Below are positions 6,556 to 15,331 of a stretch of 64,000 bases of DNA, one piece after another. The position numbers and the translations under genes are program-made. Position 1 is the first letter of the stretch. Every line of letters begins with the position of its first letter. Source of the DNA: Limnohabitans sp. 2KL-27 (lineage in GTDB: Bacteria > Pseudomonadota > Gammaproteobacteria > Burkholderiales > Burkholderiaceae_C); contig NZ_CXOP01000002.1 in NCBI RefSeq assembly GCF_001269345.1, forward strand, positions 1,798,853-1,862,852. The letters run 5' to 3'. The notes beneath the pieces were generated by a model, which made no database searches, was not told the DNA's origin, and saw only the letters and a program-made list of their open reading frames with translations.

Positions 6556-8099
6556 GATGAACAGCTGATTTCCAGTTGACCCGCCCAATCGGGCGGCAGG
6601 GCGGCATGGGCCTCATAGCCCGGATGCTCGTCGAAAGGCGACTTTAACAACATGTGCAAGGTCTCGATTTCGGAGAAGTCACCCGCCTGGGCCTGCCGGA
6701 TGGCGATCTCGGCCAAGTGGTTGCGCAAGACAAACTTCGGGTTGGTGCGCAGCATCTGATCGCCCATGGCCGAAAAATGCGTCTGACCGGTGCGGGCGGT
6801 GTACCGCGCCAACCAAGCCAGCAGGCGAGGGCGGTCCAGCACCAGGTCGGTCACGGAGCGCCAAGCCGCATCGGTCACCGCCGAGGCCTGGGATTGCTGC
6901 ACCACCGCGTGGCTCAGTTGCCGCCAAAACAAGGTGAAGTCCACTTTTTCGGCGGCCATCAGCTGCATCACGTCTTCGACCAAAGTCCAGTCGGCTTCGC
7001 GCTCGGACTCGGGCGCCAGGGCGCCCGTCAGGCCCAGCTTGGCCCGCATCGCATCCCCCAAAAAGCGCGGAAACTGGCTCTTGTAGCCTTCCAGCACCTC
7101 CAGCGTCATGTCATGGTCATCGATCAAAGGGGCCAGCGCTTGCGCCAGGCAGTAGAGGTTCCAATAGGCCACATTGGGTTGACGCCCGTAGGCATAACGC
7201 CCCTGGTGGTCCGAGTGGTTGCAGACGTGGCCCGGATCAAACCCGTCCATGAACTGGAAGGGCCCGTAGTCGATCGTCAAGCCCAAGAGGCTCATGTTGT
7301 CGGTGTTCATCACGCCGTGGCAAAAGCCCACCGCTTGCCACAAGGCGAGCAGCCGGGCGGTGCGCTCTTGCACCACATCGAGCAAGGCCGCGTAGACATT
7401 GCCTTGCCAAAGTGTGGCGCGTTCCATGCACTCGGGCAGGTGGTGGGCGAGGGCATGGTCGGCCAGAGCGCGCAGACTGTCCGTGTCGCCTTGGGCTGAA
7501 AAATGCTCGAAGTGCCCAAAGCGCAAAAAACTGGGGGCCACGCGGGCCACCACGGCAGCGGTTTCGAGGGTTTCGCGCCGCACCGGCTCGGGTGAGGCCA
7601 CCAAACACAGCGCCCGGGTGGTGGGAATGTCCAGTCCATGCATGGCCTCGCTGCACAAATACTCGCGAATGCTCGAGCGCAGCACGGCCCGGCCATCGCC
7701 GCCGCGTGAGTAGGGCGTGCGGCCTGCGCCTTTGAGCTGGATTTCCTGGGGTCCTTGGGTGGACGCGGCTTCGCCCAGCCAAATGGCTCGCCCGTCGCCC
7801 AGCTGTCCGGCCCATTGCCCAAACTGGTGCCCGCTGTAGACCGTGGCCAGAGGCTGTGAGCCGACCATGGTCGCATTGCCTGCGAAGGCCTGCAGGTGGT
7901 CCTCGTCAAAGAGTTGTACGGGCCAGCCCAGTTCGTGCCGCAAAGCTTCGTTGCGGGCCGCCCAGCGGGGCGCTGCCACGGGTGTAGGCTGCAAGGTGGT
8001 GAAAAAACTTGTCCCCAGTTGGGTCAGGCGGTGCGTCCAGTCCAGCACGGGCTGGTCGGCTGGTGTGTTGGCGGGATTTTCCAAAGGAGCAGATGACAT
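6552..8099 (-). CDS. selO: Protein adenylyltransferase SelO (YdiU/UPF0061 pseudokinase fold)
   Basis: 515 residues, normal for the family. SelO is a pseudokinase-fold enzyme that transfers AMP from ATP to Ser/Thr/Tyr of target proteins. Visible motifs: [16 protein letters not shown] (nucleotide region), [34 protein letters not shown], and the active-site [19 protein letters not shown] with Asn and Asp metal ligands. The protein ends ISCSS: the penultimate-region Cys sits where eukaryotic SelO has selenocysteine and in bacteria can form a redox-sensitive disulfide. The gene is directly coupled to msrB, consistent with a role in oxidative stress. Confidence 0.95.
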   Translation of the reverse strand: MSSAPLENPANTPADQPVLDWTHRLTQLGTSFFTTLQPTPVAAPRWAARNEALRHELGWPVQLFDEDHLQAFAGNATMVGSQPLATVYSGHQFGQWAGQLGDGRAIWLGEAASTQGPQEIQLKGAGRTPYSRGGDGRAVLRSSIREYLCSEAMHGLDIPTTRALCLVASPEPVRRETLETAAVVARVAPSFLRFGHFEHFSAQGDTDSLRALADHALAHHLPECMERATLWQGNVYAALLDVVQERTARLLALWQAVGFCHGVMNTDNMSLLGLTIDYGPFQFMDGFDPGHVCNHSDHQGRYAYGRQPNVAYWNLYCLAQALAPLIDDHDMTLEVLEGYKSQFPRFLGDAMRAKLGLTGALAPESEREADWTLVEDVMQLMAAEKVDFTLFWRQLSHAVVQQSQASAVTDAAWRSVTDLVLDRPRLLAWLARYTARTGQTHFSAMGDQMLRTNPKFVLRNHLAEIAIRQAQAGDFSEIETLHMLLKSPFDEHPGYEAHAALPPDWAGQLEISCSS

Positions 8100-8220
8100 G
8101 GTGTGTGATTGTCACCCCCTTGACAAGCACCCGCTCTTTGGCGGGTTTTAGGCCCAGGACCGGCTGAACTCGGGTGCACAATGATTCGTTCAAGAACAAC
8201 ACTTCTGACAGGAGCGCCCC

Positions 8221-9849
8221 ATGCTGGGATTGATGCAACAGCAATCATTGCTGATTTCTTCACTGATCGACTTTGCCGAAAAACACCACGGTGACAGCGA
8301 GATCGTCTCGCGCCGTGTGGAGGGCGACATCCACCGCTACGCTTGGGCCGATGTGGCCCGACGCTCACGCCAAGTCGCCAACGCTCTGGATGCCCAGAAG
8401 GTGCCGCAAGGCGCGCGCATTGCCACGCTGGCCTGGAATGGTTACCGCCATTTGGAGTTGTATTTTGGTGTGAGTGGCTCAGGCCGTGTGTTGCACACCA
8501 TGAACCCTCGCCTTCACCCGGAGCAGCTGGCCTGGATCGCCAACCATGCCGAAGACCAGGTGCTGTGCTTTGACATGACTTTTTTGCCCCTGGTGCAAGC
8601 GGTGCATGCCCAGTGCAAAACCATCACCCACTTTGTGGCCTTGTGCGACGCCGACAAGTTGCCCGCCGACACCGGCATCCCCAACCTGGTCAGTTACGAG
8701 GCCTGGATGGGCCAGCAGCCGAGTGACTACACGTGGCCGCAGCTCGATGAAAACACGGCCTGCAGCTTGTGCTACACCAGCGGCACCACGGGCAACCCCA
8801 AAGGGGCCCTGTACAGCCACCGCTCCACGGTACTGCATGCGTATGCCGCCGCTTTGCCCGATTCGATGTGCATCTCGGCGCGCGACTCGATCTTGCCAGT
8901 TGTGCCCATGTTCCACGTCAACGCCTGGGGCATTCCCTACAGCGCGGCCATGGCGGGATCCAAATTGGTCTTTCCTGGCCCTGCGCTCGACGGTAAATCG
9001 GTGTACGAACTGATCGAAGCCGAAGGCGTGACTTTTGCGGCTGGCGTGCCCACTGTTTGGCAAATGCTGCTGGGCCACATGGCGCCAGCAGGCCTGACAT
9101 TCAGCACCCTCAGCCGCACGGTGATTGGCGGATCGGCCTGCCCACCCGCCATGATCGATGCCTTCCGGCAAAACTACAACGTGGATGTGCTGCACGCATG
9201 GGGCATGACCGAGCTCAGCCCACTCGGCACCGTGTGCACCCTGAAAAACAAACACCTGAGCTTGCCCGCAGATGCGCAGATGAAGCTGCGCATGAAACAA
9301 GGCCGTTGCATCTTCGGCATCGACATGAAGATCGTGGACGCGCAAGGCCATGAATTGCCGCACGACGGCAAGGCGGCGGGTGACCTGTTGGTCAAAGGCC
9401 CTTGGGTGATCGCTTCGTATTACAAACAAGAAGGCGGTAACCCCTTGGTGGATGGCTGGTTCCCAACGGGCGATGTGGCCACGATCGACGCCGATGGTTT
9501 CATGCAAATCACCGACCGCAGCAAAGACGTGATCAAGTCCGGTGGCGAGTGGATCAGCTCGATCGACGTGGAAAACATCGCCATGGCCCACCCGGCCGTC
9601 GCCATGGCCGCTTGCATTGGCATGCGCCACCCCAAGTGGGACGAGCGACCGATTGTGTGCGTGGTCAAGAAGCCAGGGGCGCAAGTCAGCCGCGAAGAAT
9701 TGATCGCCTTCTACGATGGCAAGACCGCCAAGTGGCAGATTCCGGACGATGTGGTGTTTGTCGATGCGATTCCTTTGGGGGGCACGGGCAAGATGCTCAA
9801 GACCCGTTTGCGCGAGCAATTGGCCAACTACGTGTTGCCAGGTCTTTGA
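8221..9849 (+). CDS. Acyl-CoA ligase (AMP-forming, medium/long-chain fatty-acid or DmdB-like)
   Basis: 542 residues, preceded by AGGAG at 8210-8214. This is an ANL-superfamily acyl-CoA synthetase that activates a carboxylic acid to acyl-AMP and then acyl-CoA. Motifs: the P-loop CYTSGTTGNPKGALYSH, VPMFHVNAWGIPY, AWGMTELSPLGT, GWFPTGDVATIDADGF and the hinge ITDRSKDVIKSGGEW; the catalytic C-terminal lysine lies in PLGGTGKMLKTRLR. Closest families by eye are fatty-acyl-CoA ligases and the 3-methylmercaptopropionyl-CoA ligases (DmdB); substrate cannot be settled. It opens the 17-kb acyl-CoA catabolic block. Confidence 0.92.
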   Translation: MLGLMQQQSLLISSLIDFAEKHHGDSEIVSRRVEGDIHRYAWADVARRSRQVANALDAQKVPQGARIATLAWNGYRHLELYFGVSGSGRVLHTMNPRLHPEQLAWIANHAEDQVLCFDMTFLPLVQAVHAQCKTITHFVALCDADKLPADTGIPNLVSYEAWMGQQPSDYTWPQLDENTACSLCYTSGTTGNPKGALYSHRSTVLHAYAAALPDSMCISARDSILPVVPMFHVNAWGIPYSAAMAGSKLVFPGPALDGKSVYELIEAEGVTFAAGVPTVWQMLLGHMAPAGLTFSTLSRTVIGGSACPPAMIDAFRQNYNVDVLHAWGMTELSPLGTVCTLKNKHLSLPADAQMKLRMKQGRCIFGIDMKIVDAQGHELPHDGKAAGDLLVKGPWVIASYYKQEGGNPLVDGWFPTGDVATIDADGFMQITDRSKDVIKSGGEWISSIDVENIAMAHPAVAMAACIGMRHPKWDERPIVCVVKKPGAQVSREELIAFYDGKTAKWQIPDDVVFVDAIPLGGTGKMLKTRLREQLANYVLPGL

Positions 9850-9859
9850 TGCGCGTCAA

Positions 9860-9886
9860 ACCCGCGCGGATTCAAGTCGCGCGGGT
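9860..9886 (+). terminator. GC-rich hairpin after the acyl-CoA ligase gene
   Basis: Nine-bp perfect stem (9860-9868 with 9878-9886) and a 9-nt loop, starting 11 bases past the stop. There is no T-run, so it may be a weak terminator or a 3'-end stabiliser. Confidence 0.4.
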
Positions 9887-9974
9887 GATATGCCTTAGGG
9901 GCAAACCCCGAGCGCATTCGGTATTTCAGCGGTTACGCTGACACCGTACAAATTCACAACGCAGGAGCCCTTGA

Positions 9975-11207
9975 ATGAAAACCACCCACCGCTTGATCGC
10001 CGCAGCTGCCTTGGCTGCTTGTTCCTTGGGCGCTCATGCGCAAAAGGGCGAAACCGTCAAAATTGCCTGGATCGATCCTTTGTCCGGTTTGATGGGGCCC
10101 GTGGGTAACAACCAGCTCAAGAGCTTTCAGTTTTTTGCCGAGAAATTCAACAAGACCAATCCGGCCGGCGTCAAATTCGAGGTGATTGGCATCGACAACA
10201 AGCTCAGCCCTGCCGAAAGCTTGAACGCACTCAAAGCCGCCCTTGACCAGGGTGTTCGTTACATCACCCAAGGCAACAGTTCTGGTATTGCAGGTGCCTT
10301 GATCGATGCGGTGAACAAGCACAATGAGCGCAACCCGGGCAAAGAGGTCATTTTTTTGAACCATTCTGCGGTTGACCCGGACTTCACGAACAGCAAGTGC
10401 AGCTACTGGCATTTCCGTTTTGATGCCGACACTTCGATGAAGATCGAGGCCATGACCACCTTCATGAAAGACGACAAGTCCATCAAAAAGGTCTATCTCC
10501 TCAACCAAAACTATTCACACGGCCATCAAGTCGTCAAGTTCGCCAAAGAAAACTTGGCGCGCAAGCGCCCTGACATTGAAATAGCGGGTGAAGACCTCCA
10601 TCCCTTGGCACAAGTGCGAGATTTTTCGCCTTACATCGCCAAGATCAAGGCTTCAGGCGCCGACACCGTGATCACCGGCAACTGGGGTTCTGACTTGGCT
10701 TTGCTCGTGAAGGCGGCCAACGAAGGCGGCTACAACGGCAAGTTTTACACCTATTACACAGGCGTCACTGGAACGCCGACCGCTTTGGGCCAAAACGGTG
10801 CAGGTCGTGTGTACCAAATCGCCTATGGTCACTACAACATGGGCGGTCAAATGGACAAATGGGCCGCTGAGTTCAAGCAGCGGTTCAATGATGATTTCTA
10901 CACCCATTCCATCATTCGAATTTACGAATCTCTTGGCGCTGCCATGGCAAAAGCCAAATCCACCGATCCGGTCAAGGTGGCCGCGGCTCTTGAGGGTTTG
11001 AAGTTCAACACGTTCAATGGTGAAGTGGAAATCCGCAAGACCGACCACCAACTGCAGCAACCGCTGTACATGACGGTTTGGCAAAAAGCGGATAAAAAAT
11101 ACCCTTACAGCCCCGAGAAAACCGGTATGACCCTGGCTCCCGTCAAGGATATCCCTTCTTATGTCGCCAGCACACCCACCAGTTGTCAGATGAAGCGTCC
11201 TGGCTGA
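9975..11207 (+). CDS. livK: Liv-type ABC transporter periplasmic substrate-binding protein
   Basis: 410 residues with signal peptide 1-22 (ending SLGAHA) and GGAG-type ribosome site (CAGGAG) 6-7 bases before the ATG. The mature part is a type I periplasmic binding protein of the Leu/Ile/Val class: VKIAWIDPLSGLMGPVGNN, a two-lobe fold, and VYLLNQNYSHGHQVV at the hinge. Two Cys (about 141 and near the C-terminus) could form a disulfide. It delivers substrate to the permeases encoded next. Because it is surrounded by acyl-CoA metabolism genes, the true ligand may be an organic acid rather than an amino acid; this is inference. Confidence 0.9.
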   Translation: MKTTHRLIAAAALAACSLGAHAQKGETVKIAWIDPLSGLMGPVGNNQLKSFQFFAEKFNKTNPAGVKFEVIGIDNKLSPAESLNALKAALDQGVRYITQGNSSGIAGALIDAVNKHNERNPGKEVIFLNHSAVDPDFTNSKCSYWHFRFDADTSMKIEAMTTFMKDDKSIKKVYLLNQNYSHGHQVVKFAKENLARKRPDIEIAGEDLHPLAQVRDFSPYIAKIKASGADTVITGNWGSDLALLVKAANEGGYNGKFYTYYTGVTGTPTALGQNGAGRVYQIAYGHYNMGGQMDKWAAEFKQRFNDDFYTHSIIRIYESLGAAMAKAKSTDPVKVAAALEGLKFNTFNGEVEIRKTDHQLQQPLYMTVWQKADKKYPYSPEKTGMTLAPVKDIPSYVASTPTSCQMKRPG

Positions 11208-11280
11208 GGCGCACCCCCAGCCGCTCCAGGCCTCTGAGCGATCCGTTGCGTGCGCTCAGGGATGGGCGGTGGGGCCAAGG

Positions 11281-11314
11281 CCCGATCACCTGAGGGTTCA
11301 TCGGGCTTTTTTTT
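11281..11314 (+). terminator. Intrinsic terminator/attenuator between binding protein and permease genes
   Basis: Six-bp stem CCCGAT/ATCGGG (11281-11286 with 11300-11305), with a small inner ACC/GGT pairing, followed by C and eight T. Typical of ABC operons, where it leaves the binding protein expressed above the membrane components. Confidence 0.8.
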
Positions 11315-11405
11315 GGGCGGTTGGGCCCCCATGAGACCGGGTTGGCCACAAGCCAGCCCACTTTCGGTAACGCAGTAAGACCTGGCAGGGTCTGGAAAGT
11401 TTGTG

Positions 11406-12440
11406 ATGGAGTTTTTCATCATTTCCATGCTCAACGGCCTCAGTTACGGGCTGTTGTTGTTCATGCTCAGCTCCGGGCTGACGCTGATTTTCAGCATGAT
11501 GGGCGTGCTCAACTTTGCACACGCCAGTTTTTACATGGTCGGTGCCTATTTCGGCCACACCTTGTCTAATTGGATAGGGTTTTGGCCTGCACTCATCGTT
11601 GCACCGTTTTTGGTGGGCGCTTGTGGAGCGCTTTTTGAGCGTGTCACCCTTCGCAAAGTGCACCCATTTGGCCATGTCCCCGAATTGCTGGTCACCTTTG
11701 GTCTGTCCTATGTGGTGGTCGAATTGGTGCAGCTCGTGTGGGGCCGCACGGCGGTCGAGTTTCCGCCGCCCGAGATTTTGCGCAGCTCGGCGTTCACGCT
11801 GATCAACCACTCGGCCAATGGCTTGAGCATGGTTTGGGGCTCTGCGCCTGCCGAGATGTGCAGTGCAAGCGATGCCGCCATCCGCGTGGTGTGTTCGCCG
11901 TTTCCTGCCACACGCGGCTTCATGATGCTGGTGGCCTTGCTCATGCTGGTGTCCTTGTGGCTCTTGCTCACCCGAACCCGGATCGGTCTGGTCATTCAGG
12001 CTGCCCTGACCCATCCCGACATGGTGGAGTCGCTCGGCCACAACGTGCCGCGCGTGTTCATGCTGGTGTTTGGTGCTGGCACGGGCCTGGCCGGGCTGGC
12101 GGGTGTGATCGGTGGCAGCACCTTTGTGACGGAGCCGGCCATGGCCGCCACCGTCGGCTCGGTCATCTTCGTGGTTGTGGTGGTGGGCGGCATGGGCTCG
12201 CTGTCGGGGGCCTTTTTGGCATCCATCCTGATTGGCGTGATCCAGACTTTTGCAGTGGCCATTGACTACTCCTTTTTGACCCTGGCCAAGGACATGGGCT
12301 GGGCCTTGTCAGCCGCCACGCAAGAAAATTCCTTTGCCAAGCTCACGCTGTCCCAGGTCGCGCCCATCTTGCCCTACCTGTTCTTGGTGCTGATCCTGAT
12401 CTTCCGACCCAAGGGTCTGCTGGGTACACGCGAGACTTGA
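11406..12440 (+). CDS. livH: Liv-type ABC transporter permease (LivH family)
   Basis: 344 residues from the ATG at 11406; a GTG immediately before it (11403) is also in frame. About eight to nine hydrophobic segments. Family motifs: FHxxMLNGLSYGLLLFMLS, SGLTLIFSMMGVLNFAHASFYM, LLVTFGLSYVVVELVQL, and the cytoplasmic loop LTHPDMVESLGHNVPRVF that contacts the ATPase. A 35-residue segment about 135-170 containing two Cys (EMCSAS, VVCSPF) is longer than in enterobacterial LivH and probably faces the periplasm. It pairs with the LivM-like protein to form the channel. Confidence 0.92.
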   Translation: MEFFIISMLNGLSYGLLLFMLSSGLTLIFSMMGVLNFAHASFYMVGAYFGHTLSNWIGFWPALIVAPFLVGACGALFERVTLRKVHPFGHVPELLVTFGLSYVVVELVQLVWGRTAVEFPPPEILRSSAFTLINHSANGLSMVWGSAPAEMCSASDAAIRVVCSPFPATRGFMMLVALLMLVSLWLLLTRTRIGLVIQAALTHPDMVESLGHNVPRVFMLVFGAGTGLAGLAGVIGGSTFVTEPAMAATVGSVIFVVVVVGGMGSLSGAFLASILIGVIQTFAVAIDYSFLTLAKDMGWALSAATQENSFAKLTLSQVAPILPYLFLVLILIFRPKGLLGTRET

Positions 12441-12444
12441 AGCC

Positions 12445-13737
12445 ATGGCTGCTGTTTACAAATTCAAACCTTACAACGTCGGCCGCTGGGTCATCTGGAG
12501 CTTGTTTGCGCTGGTGTTGGTGGCCTCACCTTGGGTGTTCACCAGCAACTTGTCGACCACCATGCTTGCACAAATGGGCATCGCCATCATTGCGTGCTTG
12601 TCCTACAACATGCTGCTGGGTCAAGGCGGCATGCTCAGTTTTGGCCACGCGGTGTACACGGGCCTGGGTTCCTACATGGCCATTCACGCGCTCAACGCCG
12701 TGAGTGCGGGCAAGCTCAACATCCCGGTCAGCCTGCTGCCCATTGTGGGTGGCTTGACCGGCATGGGTTTTGCCATCTTGCTCGGCTGGGTCACCACCCG
12801 CAAATCGGGCACCACCTTTGCCATGATCACCTTGGGCGTGGCCGAGTTGGTGTTCGCCATGTCGCTCATGTTCTCGGAGTTCTTTGGGGGGGAAGCGGGC
12901 GTTTCGGGCAACCGCGTGGCCGGTCAGCCATTCTTTGGCATCACCTATGGCCCGCAAGTCCAGGTGTATTACCTGATCGCGGCCTACACATTGGTGTGTG
13001 TGGCCCTCATGTACGCCTTCACGCAGACGCCGTTGGGCAGGATTTTGAATGCCGTTCGCGACAACCCCGAGCGGGTCGAGTTCATCGGCTACAACACGCA
13101 GCGCGTGCGTTACATGGCGTTCATCATCTCGGGATTTTTTGCGGGCATCGCGGGCGGCCTGGCTGCCCTGAACTTTGAGATCGTCACCGCCGAAGTGGTG
13201 GGGGCCGCCCGCTCGGGTGCTTATTTGTTGTTCACCTTTTTGGGCGGTGCGACCTTCTTCTTTGGCCCCATCATCGGCGCCGTGCTGATGATCATCGCCT
13301 TTGTGCTGCTGTCAGAGTTGACCAAGGCCTGGCTGCTGTACTTGGGCTTGGTGTTTTTGTTCATGGTCATGTATGCCCCAGGCGGCATTGCCAGCCTGAT
13401 CATGATGAACCTTCGGGTGGCCAAGTTCGGCAGGCTTCGCCAGATCTGGACCAGCTACCTGGGCTTGGGCCTGACCGCCATCGTCATGCTCGCCGGAGCA
13501 GGGGCCATGATCGAGATGGTCTATCACCTGCAACTCAATTCGGCCCTGGGTGACACCGTCAAGTTCATGGGCGCCACGCTCAACGCCAAGAGCCTGGACA
13601 GTTGGTTCGGTTCTGCTTTCGTCATGCTCACGGGCCTGGGCTTGTTCGAGCTGGCCCGCAGGCAGTTTGCACGCGATTGGGGTGAAATCCAGACCGACAT
13701 CGAAAAAGAAATCAAGCGAAGGGAAACGGCCTTATGA
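12445..13737 (+). CDS. livM: Liv-type ABC transporter permease (LivM family)
   Basis: 430 residues, starting four bases after the livH stop. About ten transmembrane segments. Core motifs are ACLSYNMLLGQGGMLSFGHAVYTGLGSYM, TLGVAELVF, GRILNAVRDNPERVEFIGYN (the EAA-like coupling loop) and SGFFAGIAGGLAALNFEIVT. Compared with E. coli LivM the C-terminus has an added hydrophobic segment (about 335-355 and 390-405) and a charged tail GEIQTDIEKEIKRRETAL. The stop overlaps the livG start (ATGA at 13734-13737). Function: membrane channel half of the transporter. Confidence 0.92.
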   Translation: MAAVYKFKPYNVGRWVIWSLFALVLVASPWVFTSNLSTTMLAQMGIAIIACLSYNMLLGQGGMLSFGHAVYTGLGSYMAIHALNAVSAGKLNIPVSLLPIVGGLTGMGFAILLGWVTTRKSGTTFAMITLGVAELVFAMSLMFSEFFGGEAGVSGNRVAGQPFFGITYGPQVQVYYLIAAYTLVCVALMYAFTQTPLGRILNAVRDNPERVEFIGYNTQRVRYMAFIISGFFAGIAGGLAALNFEIVTAEVVGAARSGAYLLFTFLGGATFFFGPIIGAVLMIIAFVLLSELTKAWLLYLGLVFLFMVMYAPGGIASLIMMNLRVAKFGRLRQIWTSYLGLGLTAIVMLAGAGAMIEMVYHLQLNSALGDTVKFMGATLNAKSLDSWFGSAFVMLTGLGLFELARRQFARDWGEIQTDIEKEIKRRETAL

Positions 13738-14504
13738 GTTACGCCCTCGAACTCCAGGACGTGCGCAAGAACTTCGGCAAGACCGAAATCATCCGGGGTG
13801 TGAACTTGGCCGTGAAGGCCGGTGAGCGCGTGGCTGTGATTGGCCCCAATGGCGCAGGCAAGTCCACGTTGTTCAACCTGATCAGCGGCCGCTTTGGCCC
13901 CACCAGTGGCGAGATTTTGCTCAATGGGCTGGCCATCCAGAACAAGACGCCTTATGAGATCAACCGCATGGGGCTGTCGCGCAGCTTCCAGATCACCAAC
14001 ATCTTTCCCAAGCTGAGTGTGTTTGAGAACCTGCGCTGCGCGGTGCTCTGGAGCCTGGGCTACAAATACAGCTTTTTCAAGTTCCTTTCGGGCCTGAAAG
14101 ACGCCAACGAGCGCACCGACGCGCTGCTGGAAATGATCCGCTTGGACAAAAAAAGGGACGTGTTGGCGGTCAATTTGACCTACGCTGAGCAGCGGGCGCT
14201 GGAAATCGGCGTGACCATTGCGGGCGGCGCGGAGGTGATTTTGCTGGACGAACCCACGGCCGGCATGAGCAAGAGCGAGACCTCGCGTTTCATCCAGCTC
14301 ATCAAGGACGTGACCGTGGGCAAAACTCTGCTCACGGTGGAGCACGACATGGGCGTGGTGTTTGGCTTGGCCGACAAGATTGCCGTGGTGGTGTATGGCG
14401 AAGTCATCGCCTTCGACACCCCCGAGGCCGTGCGGGCCAATGCCAAAGTGCAGGAGGCCTATCTGGGTTCTCCCGTCGCAGACAGCCAAGCAGGAGGCCA
14501 CTGA
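13734..14504 (+). CDS. livG: Liv-type ABC transporter ATP-binding protein (LivG family)
   Basis: 256 residues. Walker A is GPNGAGKST at about 36-44, the Q-loop is SRSFQITNIFPKLSV, Walker B is VILLDEPTAGMS, and the switch His is in TVEHDMGVVF. The signature region reads LTYAEQRALEIG, close to the LivG variant of LSGGQ rather than the classic motif. The LivG-specific C-terminal QEAYLGS is present. It hydrolyses ATP together with the LivF partner. Its stop shares base 14504 with the livF start. Confidence 0.94.
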   Translation: MSYALELQDVRKNFGKTEIIRGVNLAVKAGERVAVIGPNGAGKSTLFNLISGRFGPTSGEILLNGLAIQNKTPYEINRMGLSRSFQITNIFPKLSVFENLRCAVLWSLGYKYSFFKFLSGLKDANERTDALLEMIRLDKKRDVLAVNLTYAEQRALEIGVTIAGGAEVILLDEPTAGMSKSETSRFIQLIKDVTVGKTLLTVEHDMGVVFGLADKIAVVVYGEVIAFDTPEAVRANAKVQEAYLGSPVADSQAGGH

Positions 14505-15199
14505 TGCTGCAAATCGACAACCTCCACGCTTACTACGGCAAAAGCCATGTGCTGCATGGCGTTAATTTCGACGTGGGGCAAGGCGAAATCGTGGCCTTGC
14601 TCGGGCGCAACGGCTCGGGCCGATCGACCACCGCCAAGGCCATCATGGGTTTGGTGACGTGCGAGGGGCGCATCGACTGGAAGGGTCAGCCCATCCAGGG
14701 CAAAAAAGCCTATGAAATCGCCCACCTCGGCTTGGGCTATGTGCCTGAAAACCGCGAGATTTTCCCCAAGCTGACCGTGAGCCAAAACCTTCAGTTGGGC
14801 CAAAAACGCAGCGGACAAAACGGTCGCTGGTCCTTTGATGACATGTTTGCCATGTTCCCTCGCCTCAAGGAGCGCGAGCACACCGAAGCCGGGGTGCTGT
14901 CGGGCGGCGAGCAGCAAATGCTCACCTTGTGCCGGACCCTGATGGGAGACCCCGACCTCATCATCATCGATGAGCCTACCGAGGGTCTGGCGCCCAAGAT
15001 TGTGGAGTTGGTGGGCCAATTCTTGCAAAGTCTCAAGGCGCGGGGTGTTTCGGTCCTGTTGATCGAGCAAAAGCTCACCATTGCCATGAGCATTTCTGAC
15101 CGGGCGCTGGTCATGGGCCATGGCGCCATCGTGTTCCAGGGCACGCCAGACGAGCTGAGGGCCAACACCTACATCCGCAAGGAATGGTTGGAAGTCTGA
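14504..15199 (+). CDS. livF: Liv-type ABC transporter ATP-binding protein (LivF family) with Arg in Walker A
   Basis: 231 residues. It keeps the signature LSGGEQQMLTLCRTL, Walker B LIIIDEPTEGLAPK, the Q-loop YVPENREIFPKLTV and the switch His region (LLIEQKLTIAM, where Gln-Lys replaces the usual EHD/Q motif as in other LivF). The Walker A loop reads GRNGSGRST: the invariant Lys is Arg (codon CGA at about 14622). The rest of the P-loop is intact. This may reduce ATP hydrolysis at one of the two sites, or be a subfamily trait. It completes the five-gene transporter. Confidence 0.92.
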   Translation: MLQIDNLHAYYGKSHVLHGVNFDVGQGEIVALLGRNGSGRSTTAKAIMGLVTCEGRIDWKGQPIQGKKAYEIAHLGLGYVPENREIFPKLTVSQNLQLGQKRSGQNGRWSFDDMFAMFPRLKEREHTEAGVLSGGEQQMLTLCRTLMGDPDLIIIDEPTEGLAPKIVELVGQFLQSLKARGVSVLLIEQKLTIAMSISDRALVMGHGAIVFQGTPDELRANTYIRKEWLEV

Positions 15200-15284
15200 T
15201 GCAGCTTAGAGTGGGTTCCCGTCACGTCCCTGTGGCGACAAAATTTCTGCTTTGACGGGCCTATTTATGTCTACAATGCTCAAA

Positions 15285-15298
15285 AACGAACGGTCGTT
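15285..15298 (+). promoter_or_regulatory. TetR-type operator-like inverted repeat upstream of the fadB-like gene
   Basis: AACGAACGGTCGTT: perfect 5-bp half-sites AACGA/TCGTT around a 4-bp centre. It lies 34 bp before the ATG of the bifunctional beta-oxidation gene, just after a possible -10 box TACAAT (15272-15277); a TTGACG at 15252-15257 has a 14-bp spacer, too short for a normal -35. Such repeats are typical targets of TetR-family repressors that sense acyl-CoA in Burkholderiales. The regulator is not in this window. Confidence 0.5.
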
Positions 15299-15331
15299 CT
15301 TTTTTAACTTTTCACGCAAAGGAAGCCCAGC

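Noticed and set aside
9850..9974. tRNA-like or small RNA gene in the gap before the binding-protein gene
   Set aside because: Only a 9-bp hairpin is present; no cloverleaf or promoter pattern is visible. No tRNA was found anywhere in the window.
14160..14210. Loss of the ABC signature in LivG (LTYAEQRALEIG)
   Set aside because: LivG proteins normally have a variant of this form, so it is not a defect.
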